Shown here one piece after another: positions 17,454-26,811 of a stretch of 64,000 nucleotides of DNA. The DNA lies in NCBI RefSeq assembly GCF_015218165.1, contig NZ_CP048660.1:1-64000 (forward strand). The letters are read 5' to 3'. Source of the DNA: Acinetobacter piscicola. Lineage in GTDB: Bacteria > Pseudomonadota > Gammaproteobacteria > Pseudomonadales > Moraxellaceae. The translations under genes were made by a program, and so were the position numbers. Numbering within the stretch: the stretch's first letter is position 1; each line of letters opens with the position of its first letter. The notes beneath the pieces were generated by a model. That model saw only the letters and a program-made list of their open reading frames with translations. It was not told the DNA's origin and did not search any database.

Positions 17454-18440
17454 ATGTTGAAAAGTCTGATGCGATGGATAGACAGCTGGTCTACACCCAC
17501 AGCGCCCGAAACACTGACGGCTGAAAACAGCAAGATTCAGTGGCTGAGGATTTTACCCTTTATTCTATTACATCTAGCCTGTCTCGCCGTGTTCTGGGTG
17601 GGAGTGTCGTGGTTTGCGATTGGCTTTATGCTGCTGTTCTACCTGATCCGCATGTTTTCCATCACCGCTTTTTTTCATCGTTATCTGTCACATAAAACTT
17701 TTCAGACTTCGCGTCCGGTACAGTTCCTGTTTGTGTTGATGGGTACCATGAGTGCGCAGCGTGGCCCGCTCTGGTGGGCGGCGCATCACCGTTATCACCA
17801 TCGCTATACCGATACCTTGCAAGACCCGCATTCCTCCACGCATGGTTTTTGGTACAGCCACGTTGGCTGGTTTTTAAACGAATATAACTTTGCCACGCGT
17901 AAAGAAGTCATTAGAGATTGGCTGAAATATCCGGAACTGATCTGGCTGGACCGTTTCAGTTTAATTGTGGTGGTGCTGACCGCGGGCGGGATTTATGCGC
18001 TAGGGGAGTGGCTGGCTATGACCTGGCCGCAACTCGGTACCTCCGGCCTGCAATTGCTGGTCTGGGGGTTTGTGGTCTCCACTGTGTTGCTGCTCCATGC
18101 CACTTTGTGTATTAACTCATTGGCGCATCATTATGGCAGCCGGGATTTTGACACTGAAGATCACAGCCGCAACAACTTATTCTTGTCAATCATTACCTTG
18201 GGCGAAGGCTGGCACAACAATCACCATTATTATGCCGGCAGTACCCGGCAGGGTTTTTACTGGTGGCAGATTGATGTGACCTATTACCTGCTGAAACTCA
18301 TGTCTTTGTTCGGGCTGGTCTGGGGACTCAAGCCGATTCCGCCACGGGTCTATGATGTCAGTAAAATTGCCCGGGCTCGAAAACAGAAAAAAGCTGCCAA
18401 GACCGGCACTCCGACTATTCATTCAAAGGAATCGCCATGA
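17454..18440 (+). CDS. Acyl-CoA delta-9-type fatty acid desaturase
   Basis: A 328-aa integral membrane di-iron desaturase. The three histidine boxes are present: HRYLSH, HHRYHH and HNNHH. Four hydrophobic segments lie between them (about 30-75 and 160-215). It introduces a double bond into acyl chains, which would supply the unsaturated substrate for the cyclopropane-synthase-like enzymes downstream. It is the first gene of an operon continuing to at least 23580, with an ATGA overlap to the next gene. Chain and position specificity cannot be read from sequence. Confidence 0.88.
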   Translation: MLKSLMRWIDSWSTPTAPETLTAENSKIQWLRILPFILLHLACLAVFWVGVSWFAIGFMLLFYLIRMFSITAFFHRYLSHKTFQTSRPVQFLFVLMGTMSAQRGPLWWAAHHRYHHRYTDTLQDPHSSTHGFWYSHVGWFLNEYNFATRKEVIRDWLKYPELIWLDRFSLIVVVLTAGGIYALGEWLAMTWPQLGTSGLQLLVWGFVVSTVLLLHATLCINSLAHHYGSRDFDTEDHSRNNLFLSIITLGEGWHNNHHYYAGSTRQGFYWWQIDVTYYLLKLMSLFGLVWGLKPIPPRVYDVSKIARARKQKKAAKTGTPTIHSKESP

Positions 18441-19720
18441 AAATTGCAATTATTGGTTCAGGTATTTCCGGTCTGTATGCTGCCTGGAAACTCAGCAAAG
18501 CGCATGAAGTCACAGTCTTTGAAAAGAATAACTACTTTGGTGGTCATACCGATACCCATCAGCTGAATATCGATGGTGAACAGGTTGCGGTGGACAGTGG
18601 CTTTATTGTGTTTAACGAGCATAACTATCCGCTGTTCTGCGCCATGCTAAAAGAACTTGGGATTCAATCGCAAAGCAGTGACATGGGCTTTTCGGTGAAT
18701 AATCAGGTCAGTGGCTTACAGTACAATCCTTCAAAAAAATTCTCGTTATTGTTCCGACCTCAAAACTTTTTTAATGCAGATTTTCGCGCGATGTTGTCGG
18801 ATCTGTTCCGTTTCTATGCGGCCAATAAAGATCTGGATGTGGGACAGGTCGATGCACAGCTAAGTATTGATGAGTATTTAAATCACCATGGTTATAGCGA
18901 TGCCTTCCGTCATGAACATCTCTATCCGATGTGTGGAGCGCTGTGGTCCTGTCCGGTGGAACAGGCCGGACAGATTCCCTATAAATTTGTGGTGAGCTTT
19001 TTCCAGCATCATCGCATGTTGCAGCTCAAAGACCGTCCTTTATGGCTGACGGTCAAGGGTGGATCAGCTCGCTACGTCCGTGCCATTCAGGCCCAATGCA
19101 ATATCACGCTTCGTAAAGCTGCTGTGCATCAGGTGTCTCGCAGTGCCAATGATGTGCTGATTGAAACCCAACAGGACAGTGAGCGTTTTGACTGGGTGAT
19201 TTTCGCCAGCCACGCCGATGACAGCCTGAAACTGCTGAAAGACCCGACCGCGCAGGAGCTGGACGTGCTAGGCAAGTTCCACTATCAGGATAACCGCATG
19301 GTGGTACATTCCGATACCTCTATCATGCCCAAATCCCGTCGCCAGTGGGCCAGCTGGCATGTACACGTCACGCCGACTCAGGTCACTGAACAGACGCCAT
19401 TCCAACACAGTGGCACACATTATGGCTTTAGCTACTGGATGAACCAGTTGCAGAACCTGAACTGCAAAACCCAAGTCTTTGCCACCCTGAATCCTAATTT
19501 TGCCCTGAATCCGAAAAAAGTCTGGGTAGAACGACATTACCGTCATCCAGTGTTTGATGCCCCGGCGATTGAAGCACAGCAACGCTGGGTCGAGGTCAAC
19601 GGCCAAAACCGCACTTCATACTGTGGTGCTTACTGGGGCTGGGGCTTTCATGAGGATGGGGCGCGTAGCGCATTATGGGTAGTCGATCAGCTATTAAAAC
19701 AGGCCGAACAGGCAGACTAG
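18437..19720 (+). CDS. FAD/NAD(P)-binding amine-oxidase-like oxidoreductase
   Basis: A 427-aa flavoprotein of the family found next to DUF1365 and cyclopropane synthases. The N-terminal dinucleotide fold reads IIGSGISGLYAAW with the second-strand FEKNNYFGGHTDTH, and a C-terminal FAD contact is YCGAYWGWGFHEDG. Substrate is unproven; homologues in photo-oxidative stress clusters are thought to act on modified acyl chains. It overlaps the desaturase by four bases (ATGA) and lies 6 bases before DUF1365. Confidence 0.85.
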   Translation: MKIAIIGSGISGLYAAWKLSKAHEVTVFEKNNYFGGHTDTHQLNIDGEQVAVDSGFIVFNEHNYPLFCAMLKELGIQSQSSDMGFSVNNQVSGLQYNPSKKFSLLFRPQNFFNADFRAMLSDLFRFYAANKDLDVGQVDAQLSIDEYLNHHGYSDAFRHEHLYPMCGALWSCPVEQAGQIPYKFVVSFFQHHRMLQLKDRPLWLTVKGGSARYVRAIQAQCNITLRKAAVHQVSRSANDVLIETQQDSERFDWVIFASHADDSLKLLKDPTAQELDVLGKFHYQDNRMVVHSDTSIMPKSRRQWASWHVHVTPTQVTEQTPFQHSGTHYGFSYWMNQLQNLNCKTQVFATLNPNFALNPKKVWVERHYRHPVFDAPAIEAQQRWVEVNGQNRTSYCGAYWGWGFHEDGARSALWVVDQLLKQAEQAD

Positions 19721-19726
19721 GAGCGC

Positions 19727-20524
19727 ATGATGCAGATGTATCCACTTGCGATCGCCACTGCTGAAATCTGGCATCGACGTTATTTACCCCAAGCCCATGC
19801 TTTTAAAACCCAGCTGAGCTATCTATGGTTTGATCCAGATCAACTCGCGACGTTTACCCGAAAATCCTGGCTGTGGTCATCTAAACGCTGGAATTTCCTG
19901 ACCCTAGATGAGCGAGATTTTCTGACTATGGAATGTGGCTCGATTCGGCAGAAGATTGCACGCCTGCTGATCAAGCGGGAAAACTACCTGCTTCCGCATG
20001 CCGCGTCTATCCGGGTGCTGGCTTTACCGCGCACACTGGGTTTCCGTTTCAATTCCGTAGTATTTTATCTGGTCTTTGGTGCCACCGACCAGTTGCTCTT
20101 TGTGTTGAGTGAAATCACCAACACACTGTGGAATGAACGACAGGTCTACATTCACGACTGCCGAAACAATGCAGACGAACATGCGCCGTACCAGAGTCAC
20201 CAGTTTGACTTTAAAAAGGCCTTTCATGTGTCGCCGTTCATGCCGATGGCACTGGATTACCGCTGGCGCTTCAGCTTTTCAGATCAAAAAAATGTGATTC
20301 ATATGCAGCTGTTTGACCAGAACGTTTTGCAATTCGATGCCACCCTGAAATTTTCCTTGCAGGCCATCACGGTTCCTTCACAGCAGCATCGCTATGCTGT
20401 ACTGAAAGTTCTTGAACCCTTCAGGATGGTCAGCGGAATTTATCTGCACGCCTTTCGTTTATGGAAAAAGAAAGTTCCATTTTACCGACATCCTAAAAAA
20501 GAAAAAGGAAACACATTGCGATGA
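19727..20524 (+). CDS. DUF1365 family protein
   Basis: A 265-aa conserved protein of unknown biochemical role. Signatures are HRRYLPQAHAF near the start, GFRFNSVVFYL and AFHVSPFMPM in the middle, and a basic C-terminus. An AGGAG site precedes ATG 19727. It ends in an ATGA overlap with the methyltransferase that follows. DUF1365 is nearly always encoded between an FAD oxidoreductase and a cyclopropane-synthase-like gene, as here, so it probably acts in the same lipid modification. Confidence 0.85.
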   Translation: MMQMYPLAIATAEIWHRRYLPQAHAFKTQLSYLWFDPDQLATFTRKSWLWSSKRWNFLTLDERDFLTMECGSIRQKIARLLIKRENYLLPHAASIRVLALPRTLGFRFNSVVFYLVFGATDQLLFVLSEITNTLWNERQVYIHDCRNNADEHAPYQSHQFDFKKAFHVSPFMPMALDYRWRFSFSDQKNVIHMQLFDQNVLQFDATLKFSLQAITVPSQQHRYAVLKVLEPFRMVSGIYLHAFRLWKKKVPFYRHPKKEKGNTLR

Positions 20525-21717
20525 AGACACTATTCATGGGAGAGCAAAGCACACTGCCGGTGGTACTGCGCCACCTGCTGAAATTACGCCATGGTCAGCT
20601 GATTTTTAAAGGCGTCTGGAACGGGGCTGTCGGGGAAAATAGCGATTTACAGGCGGTGATACAGGTGCATGATGTTCGTCTGATGGATCTGCTGTTCCGT
20701 AATGGTGTACTGGGTGCTGCCGAAGGTTTTATCCGTGGCTACTGGAGCAGTGAAGATCTGGTCGATGTGATCCGCATTTTGGCACGTAACCGCGATGTGC
20801 TGGACCAGATGAATCAGAATGCTGTGGCCAAAGCCAGCCAGTTACTGTTAAAGGTCTGGTATAAATCGCGCAAGAATTCGATTGATGGCAGCCGCAAAAA
20901 TATTGCCGAGCATTATGACCTGAGCAATGACTTTTTCAAGCTGTTCCTGGATTACAGCATGATGTATTCAAGTGCTGTGTTTAAAGAGCCGGGCATGACC
21001 CTGGAACAGGCTTCGGATTATAAAAAAGAGCTGATCTGCCAGAAACTGCAACTCAAACCGATGGATCATTTGGTCGAAATTGGTAGCGGCTGGGGCGGTT
21101 TTGCCATTTATGCCGCGCAGCAGTATGGCTGCAAGGTCACCACCATCACCATTTCCAGAGCACAGTATGATGAAGCCGTGGCCCGGGTCGCTGCAGCAGG
21201 ATTGTCACATCGTGTGACTGTGCAGCTGAAAGATTACCGCTTACTGGAAGGCAAATACGACAAGCTGGTGTCGATTGAAATGATCGAGGCCGTAGGTGAG
21301 CAGTATTTACCAACTTATTTCCGAAAATGCCGCGAGCTCCTCAAGCCGAATGGTCTGGCCCTGATTCAGGCCATCACCATTGAAGATGCACGCTATGCCA
21401 AAGCCCTGAATACCGTGGACTTTATCAAGCGCTATATTTTCCCGGGCAGTTTTATTCCCTGTATCAGTGTCATGACCCAGACCGCTTCTGAGCAAAAACT
21501 GCGACTCAAACATTTGGAAGATATCGGCCAGAGCTATGCCCAGACCTTGCACTGCTGGCGTCAGCGTTTCTTGCAGCAGCATGATCAGGTACTTGGGCTT
21601 GGCTTTGATGAGCGTTTTATCCGCATGTGGGATTTTTATCTGTGTTATTGCGAAGGTGGCTTCCGCGAAGGCGTGATCAGTGATGTACATCTGCTGTTCG
21701 AAGCCAGTGCCTACTAA
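20521..21717 (+). CDS. Cyclopropane-fatty-acid-synthase-like SAM methyltransferase (copy 1)
   Basis: A 398-aa enzyme of the CFA/mycolic-acid-cyclopropanase family. An N-terminal domain (about 1-100) precedes the SAM-dependent core, with motif I VEIGSGWGG near residue 183, SIEMIEAVGEQYLP and the family-typical RYIFPGSFIP. It transfers a methylene or methyl group from S-adenosylmethionine to an unsaturated acyl chain. The operon position after DUF1365 is the canonical one. A second, shorter paralogue follows at 22531. Which product each makes (cyclopropane, methyl-branched or furan-type) cannot be told from sequence. Confidence 0.88.
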   Translation: MKTLFMGEQSTLPVVLRHLLKLRHGQLIFKGVWNGAVGENSDLQAVIQVHDVRLMDLLFRNGVLGAAEGFIRGYWSSEDLVDVIRILARNRDVLDQMNQNAVAKASQLLLKVWYKSRKNSIDGSRKNIAEHYDLSNDFFKLFLDYSMMYSSAVFKEPGMTLEQASDYKKELICQKLQLKPMDHLVEIGSGWGGFAIYAAQQYGCKVTTITISRAQYDEAVARVAAAGLSHRVTVQLKDYRLLEGKYDKLVSIEMIEAVGEQYLPTYFRKCRELLKPNGLALIQAITIEDARYAKALNTVDFIKRYIFPGSFIPCISVMTQTASEQKLRLKHLEDIGQSYAQTLHCWRQRFLQQHDQVLGLGFDERFIRMWDFYLCYCEGGFREGVISDVHLLFEASAY

Positions 21718-21742
21718 GCCAAGATAAAACAGGAGGGACGAA

Positions 21743-22522
21743 ATGCTGCTGAATTTACTGATGCTGAATGTCTTTATCATGCTCTGTAGCTGGCTGCTGG
21801 TGACCTATAACCGCAGAGCAGGGCTGGTCGATGTCGCTTGGAGTTTCAGTATTGCCCTCAATGTGATTATTGCCGCTTGGGCAATTGACAGTGCACCGAT
21901 GTTGGTTCGCTTATTTCTGGGACTGGCGAGTGGGATCTGGTTTTCACGGCTGACTTGGCATCTGTTACGGCGCTATGCCAGTGAAACCCAAGAAGACACG
22001 CGTTATGCCAACATGCGCCGAGCGATGGGGGAGTATCAGCATCTTGGTTTTCTGGTGTTTTTTATATTTCAGGCAGGATTGGCTCTACTGTTTTCTTACC
22101 CAATGCTGAAGCTGTTAAGTATCTCGACCGAGCAATGGAATGACTGGACTTTGGTCACTGTGATTGGGGCGGGCATGATCATGCTATCCGCTTTGATAGG
22201 CGAAAGCACTGCCGATCAGCAACTTTACCGTTTTAAGCTAGATCCACAGAATCAAGGTAAAACCATGGATCAGGGTTTGTGGAAATATTCGCGCCATCCC
22301 AATTATTTCTTTGAATGGCTGCACTGGTTTGCCTATCCGGTCCTTGGTCTGGCAGCAGGTGCCTATGGATTATGGATTTATCCGCTGCTGATGTGGCTGT
22401 TTCTGTACTACATCACCGGGATTCCCTTTAGTGAACAACAGGCGCTGGCACATCGCGGCGACAACTATAAAGACTATCAACGACGAACTTCAATGTTTAT
22501 TCCGTGGCCACCCAAACAGTAG
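21743..22522 (+). CDS. DUF1295 membrane protein (steroid 5-alpha-reductase-like)
   Basis: A 259-aa polytopic membrane protein with at least six hydrophobic segments. The C-terminal motif WKYSRHPNYFFEW and the GDNYKDYQRRTS tail are typical of DUF1295 and of isoprenylcysteine methyltransferase/steroid reductase folds, which bind NADPH or SAM at that site. In related clusters it may reduce a lipid double bond. An AGGAGG site (GGAGGGACGAA) precedes ATG 21743. It lies between two cyclopropane-synthase-like genes in the same operon. Confidence 0.82.
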   Translation: MLLNLLMLNVFIMLCSWLLVTYNRRAGLVDVAWSFSIALNVIIAAWAIDSAPMLVRLFLGLASGIWFSRLTWHLLRRYASETQEDTRYANMRRAMGEYQHLGFLVFFIFQAGLALLFSYPMLKLLSISTEQWNDWTLVTVIGAGMIMLSALIGESTADQQLYRFKLDPQNQGKTMDQGLWKYSRHPNYFFEWLHWFAYPVLGLAAGAYGLWIYPLLMWLFLYYITGIPFSEQQALAHRGDNYKDYQRRTSMFIPWPPKQ

Positions 22523-22530
22523 GTAAATAC

Positions 22531-23580
22531 ATGGACTTTATGATTCAACAATCTTTAAAACTGGTCGAAAGCGGCAAGCTGCCCGATTCGGTGATTCGCG
22601 CGGGCATTCGCAGCCTAAGCAAAAAACGTCTGGCACAAGAAGGACGCTTTGACCCGGCACTGGCAGCTCGGCGCTATATGGATGTGCTGCATATGCTGAA
22701 AAATAGCGAGATTGCCATCGAGACAGACAAAGCCAATGAGCAGCATTATGAACTGCCCACCGCATTTTTCCAGGCGGTGCTGGGCAAGCGTCTGAAATAC
22801 AGTGCTAGCCTGTTTGAACATACTCATACCACGCTGGACCAGGCGGAAGAAGCGGCACTTGCCAGCTATTGCCAGCGTGCACAGTTAAAAGATGGACAGG
22901 ATATTCTGGAAATTGGCTGTGGCTGGGGATCGTTGAGTCTGTATATGGCCGAGCATTATCCCAAGGCTCGCATTACTGTGGTGTCGAACTCCTCGACCCA
23001 GCGCCAGTACATTCAAGAACAGGCCAATCTGAAAAAACTGCAGAACCTGACGGTGATCACCTGCGACGTCAATGTACTGCAACTGGAACCCGCGTCCTTT
23101 GACCGCGTAGTTTCGGTGGAAATGTTTGAACACGTACGTAATTACCAGAAACTGTTTGAAAATATCAGCAGCTGGCTGAAAGCGGATGGTCTGCTCTGGT
23201 GCCATATTTTCTGTCACCGTTTCCTGCATTATCCGTTTGAAGTGAAAAATGAATTCGACTGGATGTCGAGATATTTCTTTAGTGGCGGACTGATGCCGGC
23301 AGCGTCTACCTTTCTACATTTCCAGCAGCATTTGCAATTAGAGCAGCACTGGCAATGGGCGGGTACGCAGTATGAACGTACCGCAAATGCTTGGCTAGAA
23401 AATATGGATGCTAAACAGGCCGAGCTAAAGCCCTTGTTTGAAAAAACTTATGGCGCAGATGCCGCAATCTGGTGGCAACGCTGGCGGATTTTCTTTATGG
23501 CCTGTGCCGAGCTGTTCGGTTATGAGCATGGACGCGAGTGGGTGATCGGTCACTTTCTGTTTAAAAAGAAAACCGTATAA
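22531..23580 (+). CDS. Cyclopropane-fatty-acid-synthase-like SAM methyltransferase (copy 2)
   Basis: A 349-aa paralogue of the enzyme at 20521. The SAM motif reads LEIGCGWGSLSLYMAE near residue 132 and is followed by VVSVEMFEHVRNY. It is shorter at the N-terminus than copy 1 and its active-site region differs (MSRYFFSGGLMPA), suggesting another acyl substrate or product. I chose ATG 22531, 8 bases after the DUF1295 stop, over a GTG inside that gene. The kinase gene follows directly in the same operon. Confidence 0.85.
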   Translation: MDFMIQQSLKLVESGKLPDSVIRAGIRSLSKKRLAQEGRFDPALAARRYMDVLHMLKNSEIAIETDKANEQHYELPTAFFQAVLGKRLKYSASLFEHTHTTLDQAEEAALASYCQRAQLKDGQDILEIGCGWGSLSLYMAEHYPKARITVVSNSSTQRQYIQEQANLKKLQNLTVITCDVNVLQLEPASFDRVVSVEMFEHVRNYQKLFENISSWLKADGLLWCHIFCHRFLHYPFEVKNEFDWMSRYFFSGGLMPAASTFLHFQQHLQLEQHWQWAGTQYERTANAWLENMDAKQAELKPLFEKTYGADAAIWWQRWRIFFMACAELFGYEHGREWVIGHFLFKKKTV

Positions 23581-23619
23581 TTGAATGGCGAATCGGATGG
23601 GGTAGCGGGGAATGCACCA

Positions 23620-24942
23620 ATGTTAAAGCTGTTCAGGGACAAACACGATCATCCTCTAGGTGAGGTGTTTAACCGCTATTACTGGCTGCAAATCGGATTC
23701 ATTGCCCTGTCTGTGGTGATCGGGATTGGCTTCAGTGCCTGGGTGATTAAAGGTTCTTTGCTCAGAACGGCGCTAGAACAGGAAATGTCACACTACTGGC
23801 AGCGGCTGGAACGTAATCCGGCTGCTGAACTGCCCGATACCAAAAACTTGTATGGTTATCGCTGGAGCGATGCACCGCCAGTCCAATTTCGCCACATACA
23901 GCTTGAGCAAGGGGTGAACCGGCATTTTGTCGATGGCAAAGAGCGCATGACCGTGTATGGTGAAAAAGACGGACAGCATGTGCTGCTGGTGTTTGGCGAA
24001 AGCAACGTCAACAAGCTGGTGTGGCTGTTTGGTCTGGCACCGCTGATGGTCAGCTTGTTTGTGCTGTATAGCGTGCTGTGGTGGTGGAACCGTCGGGCCC
24101 GGCGCTATTTTTCCCCGATTACCCGTCTTGCTAATGCGCTGGAGCATATTGACTGGGAACATCAGAAAAATCAGGCTTCGCCTTTTCAGGACATCCGCAC
24201 CGACTCCAATCTGGAAGCTGAATACCTCAAGCAGGCGCTGGAAAAATATCATCAGGTATTAAGCGAATTTATTCAGCGTGAGCGTGAATTTACCGGAGAT
24301 GTCAGCCATGAGCTGCGCACGCCACTGACCATTTTAAAAGGCAATGTGCAGCTGTGTCAGGCACGCTATGGCGACAACAAGTCCTTTACCCGCCTGCATA
24401 ACACCATTGAAGACATGCAGCTGCTGGTGGATACCTTGCTGGCTATTGCCCGCAATACCACCAATACTTTAACTGCTGAACAGACCATGCTTTCAGAATG
24501 TCTGGACAATCTGGTGCAGGATCTAGAGATTGTCAGTCATAACAAAGGTATGCAGATTGACCTGCAAAAAGACCTCGATGAACAGCCGCGTAAACTTTAT
24601 CCATCCATGACCAAAATGGTGTTTGGTAATATTCTGCGCAATGCGCTGAACTATTCACAGGGCACAGAAATTGATGTGATTCTGGAAAAAAATAAAGTGC
24701 TGATTGCTGACAATGGGGTCGGCATGCCTTTACCTAACAATTCTAAGGTTCAGGAACTGTCTGGCCAGCAGCTACAACTGGAAATCAAAGGGCATGGCAT
24801 TGGATTGCAATTGGTGCAAAAGCTATGCAAACAGCTAGGTTGGCGTGTGGAGCTGTTTGACAGGCAATATTATATTGGCACCCATCAGAATGTTGACCTG
24901 GCAATGACCACTGGACTGATTGTCGTTGTGTACCTAAATTAG
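23620..24942 (+). CDS. Sensor histidine kinase of the lipid/photolyase cluster
   Basis: A membrane kinase of about 440 aa. It has TM1 near residues 22-45, a short periplasmic domain rich in charged residues, TM2 near 130-152, the phosphoacceptor box DVSHELRTPLTIL and ATPase motifs NILRNALNYSQ and KGHGIGLQLV. I prefer ATG 23620 (GGGGAA site) to the TTG at 23581 that abuts the previous stop. It is the last gene of the desaturase operon and overlaps, tail to tail, the response regulator gene on the other strand. It would sense membrane or oxidative stress and phosphorylate that regulator, but the regulator is frameshifted. Confidence 0.85.
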   Translation: MLKLFRDKHDHPLGEVFNRYYWLQIGFIALSVVIGIGFSAWVIKGSLLRTALEQEMSHYWQRLERNPAAELPDTKNLYGYRWSDAPPVQFRHIQLEQGVNRHFVDGKERMTVYGEKDGQHVLLVFGESNVNKLVWLFGLAPLMVSLFVLYSVLWWWNRRARRYFSPITRLANALEHIDWEHQKNQASPFQDIRTDSNLEAEYLKQALEKYHQVLSEFIQREREFTGDVSHELRTPLTILKGNVQLCQARYGDNKSFTRLHNTIEDMQLLVDTLLAIARNTTNTLTAEQTMLSECLDNLVQDLEIVSHNKGMQIDLQKDLDEQPRKLYPSMTKMVFGNILRNALNYSQGTEIDVILEKNKVLIADNGVGMPLPNNSKVQELSGQQLQLEIKGHGIGLQLVQKLCKQLGWRVELFDRQYYIGTHQNVDLAMTTGLIVVVYLN

Positions 24943-25633
24943 GCTTCATCTTCGAAAGCAATCTTTAAACCAATCCCGGATATGGTGTAAATCAGCTTTT
25001 GTTCAAAGGGTTTATCGACCATTTTGCGTAAATTATAGATATGACTGCGCAGAGCATCACTTTCTGGCTCTTCGTCACCCCAAAGCTCCATCATAATTTC
25101 CTGTTTGGTCAGTACTTTAGGAGAGTGACGCATCAGTAGCTTCAAAAGTTTAAACTGAATTGGAGGCAATTCAATGTTCTGGCCAGCTCGAGTTAGCTGC
25201 TGTGTTGCGGGGTCCAAAATTAGGTCATGAATTTGCAGACGACTGTTGGATACTTCACCCAGGGAGCGTTTGATCAGGGCCTTGACCCGAACCACCAGCT
25301 CGTTAAAGTCAAAGGGCTTGACCAGATAATCATCCGTGCCGGAATTGAAGCCTTTGAGTTTATCATCCAAGGTATCCCGAGCGGTAAGCATCAAGACAGG
25401 TAAGTCCAACCCCTCTTCATTGCGTAACCACTCGCGCACAATTCATAACCAGAACCATCAGGCAAATTAATGTCTAGTAGCAAGATATGGTAGCGTTGCT
25501 GTTTCAGTAATTGTCTAGCAGCACTCAGATTGCGGGCATGATCGACCACAAAGCCATGTTCTTCCAGAAACTCGCATAGGGTAGAGGCCAGTTCATAATG
25601 GTCTTCAACCATCAGGATAAAATGTTTCGACAT
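24939..25633 (-). pseudogene. OmpR-family response regulator, frameshifted
   Basis: Two overlapping frames together make one regulator. 25633 down to about 25441 encodes the receiver start (MVEDHYELAS, phosphoacceptor D in LLLDINLPDGSGYE). From about 25441 down to 24939 another frame continues with REWLRNEEGLDLPVLMLTARD, the lysine in YLVKPFD, and the winged helix ending LIYTISGIGLKIAF. One extra A at GAATTG near 25441 would restore YEIVREW. This is either a real inactivating mutation or a one-base sequence error. It lies in an operon with the chalcone-isomerase-like gene, 11 bases downstream of it. Confidence 0.8.
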
Positions 25634-25644
25634 AGCGGCAGATA

Positions 25645-26145
25645 CTAATTTAATAATTGCTGTTTTAATTTAGCACTAAATGGCTGGGGACCCAGCCATA
25701 TATTAAAATATTGTTGTGCCAGAGGATGTTTAAGCTGCCCTAAACCTTGCTGGTTCAAGGATAAGCTCAGGGTCTGTGTAGCATGGTTGTATTTTAAACG
25801 GTATAGGTCGCCTGATCTGACCGGACGATACAAATCGGTGATTGGGTTGAATAGAGCATGTATTTTTGCGTCTTTAACATTACGTTTCAGTAAATGTGTG
25901 GCCGCACGCTTAAATGCCCATTCCGGAATATTCTGTGTATAGGAAAAGTCCATCTGTATATTTTGTTTTTCCCAGAATTGGCTACAGTTTTGGGCAAAAT
26001 AACTGGCCATACCGACCTGTTTTTGACCCACCATCAGCGGACCATTGCCGCATTGATTCAGGCTTTGTGCCTGTGCCCATGTACTGAAGCTACATCCCAT
26101 CACTAACGCCGTGCTGATCGCTATTTTTTGAAAGGCAGTAGCCAT
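25645..26145 (-). CDS. Chalcone-isomerase-like periplasmic protein
   Basis: A 166-aa protein with a signal peptide (residues 1-26, TWAQAQS). The mature part ends with YFNIWLGPQPFSAKLKQQLL, a signature of the bacterial chalcone-isomerase-like family, which binds fatty-acid-like ligands rather than chalcones. A GGAGGGG site precedes ATG 26145. The start lies inside the end of the upstream NTF2-like gene, so the two are coupled. Its regular partnership with DUF1365 and cyclopropane synthases supports a role in handling modified lipids. Confidence 0.75.
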   Translation of the reverse strand: MATAFQKIAISTALVMGCSFSTWAQAQSLNQCGNGPLMVGQKQVGMASYFAQNCSQFWEKQNIQMDFSYTQNIPEWAFKRAATHLLKRNVKDAKIHALFNPITDLYRPVRSGDLYRLKYNHATQTLSLSLNQQGLGQLKHPLAQQYFNIWLGPQPFSAKLKQQLLN

Positions 26146-26696
26146 GAGTAGACCCCTCCAACATAAGGCAGGGAACGGTACAGGCCGTTCGCAGGGTCCC
26201 AGAAATCCTGCTGGAAAATAATCTTGTTGTTTTCGTTGATCTTGATTTCACTGATACCGTAAGAGTCCATACTGCGGGTCGTGCCGAACATTTTAAAATC
26301 ATAGGCCATATGCCAGTGCACATAGGCAGAGTCCTGATGATAAGAAGCGTTTAACAGCTTGACGCTGACCTTGCTGACCCGTTTGTTCATGCCTTGAAAG
26401 TGCTCCAGCAGATTTTGACGGGATGAAAATTGCGATAGAGTATCGTTAATAAACAGCTGGTCAGCATACAGCGATCCGGCTCTTTCCACAAATTCCGGTG
26501 TGCCCAAGGTATTAAAGGCTGAGGTAAAGCGGAGGCCGATATCCTGAGCTTTAGCCTGATCCAGCGCTATCCCCTGAATACCGTTTCTGGATTGGGCATA
26601 ATCGGCTGAATAACTGGGAATACTTTTACATCCGGCTAACAACAGAAGCGGCAAGGATAAGGCTGTAGCAATAAGTGTTTTTACAAGTCTCATCAT
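26121..26696 (-). CDS. NTF2/SnoaL-like lipoprotein
   Basis: A 191-aa protein with a lipoprotein signal (LLLLAGC, cysteine about residue 23) and an NTF2-like cone fold suggested by LRFTSAFNTLGTPEFVERA ... SQFSSRQNLLEHF ... YVHWHMAYDF. Family members often bind small hydrophobic ligands. It is the first gene of a three-gene operon with the chalcone-isomerase-like protein and the response regulator, transcribed towards the desaturase operon. No substrate can be assigned. Confidence 0.75.
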   Translation of the reverse strand: MMRLVKTLIATALSLPLLLLAGCKSIPSYSADYAQSRNGIQGIALDQAKAQDIGLRFTSAFNTLGTPEFVERAGSLYADQLFINDTLSQFSSRQNLLEHFQGMNKRVSKVSVKLLNASYHQDSAYVHWHMAYDFKMFGTTRSMDSYGISEIKINENNKIIFQQDFWDPANGLYRSLPYVGGVYSWLLPFKK

Positions 26697-26811
26697 CAGT
26701 GTCCGTATGAAGTGTATCTTTATACCTTAGGCAGCACAGCGTGAACAGAATGTGAAATAGACGTTATAGATGAGCAATTGAATAGAATTTTTCAAATCAA
26801 AGATTAAATGT

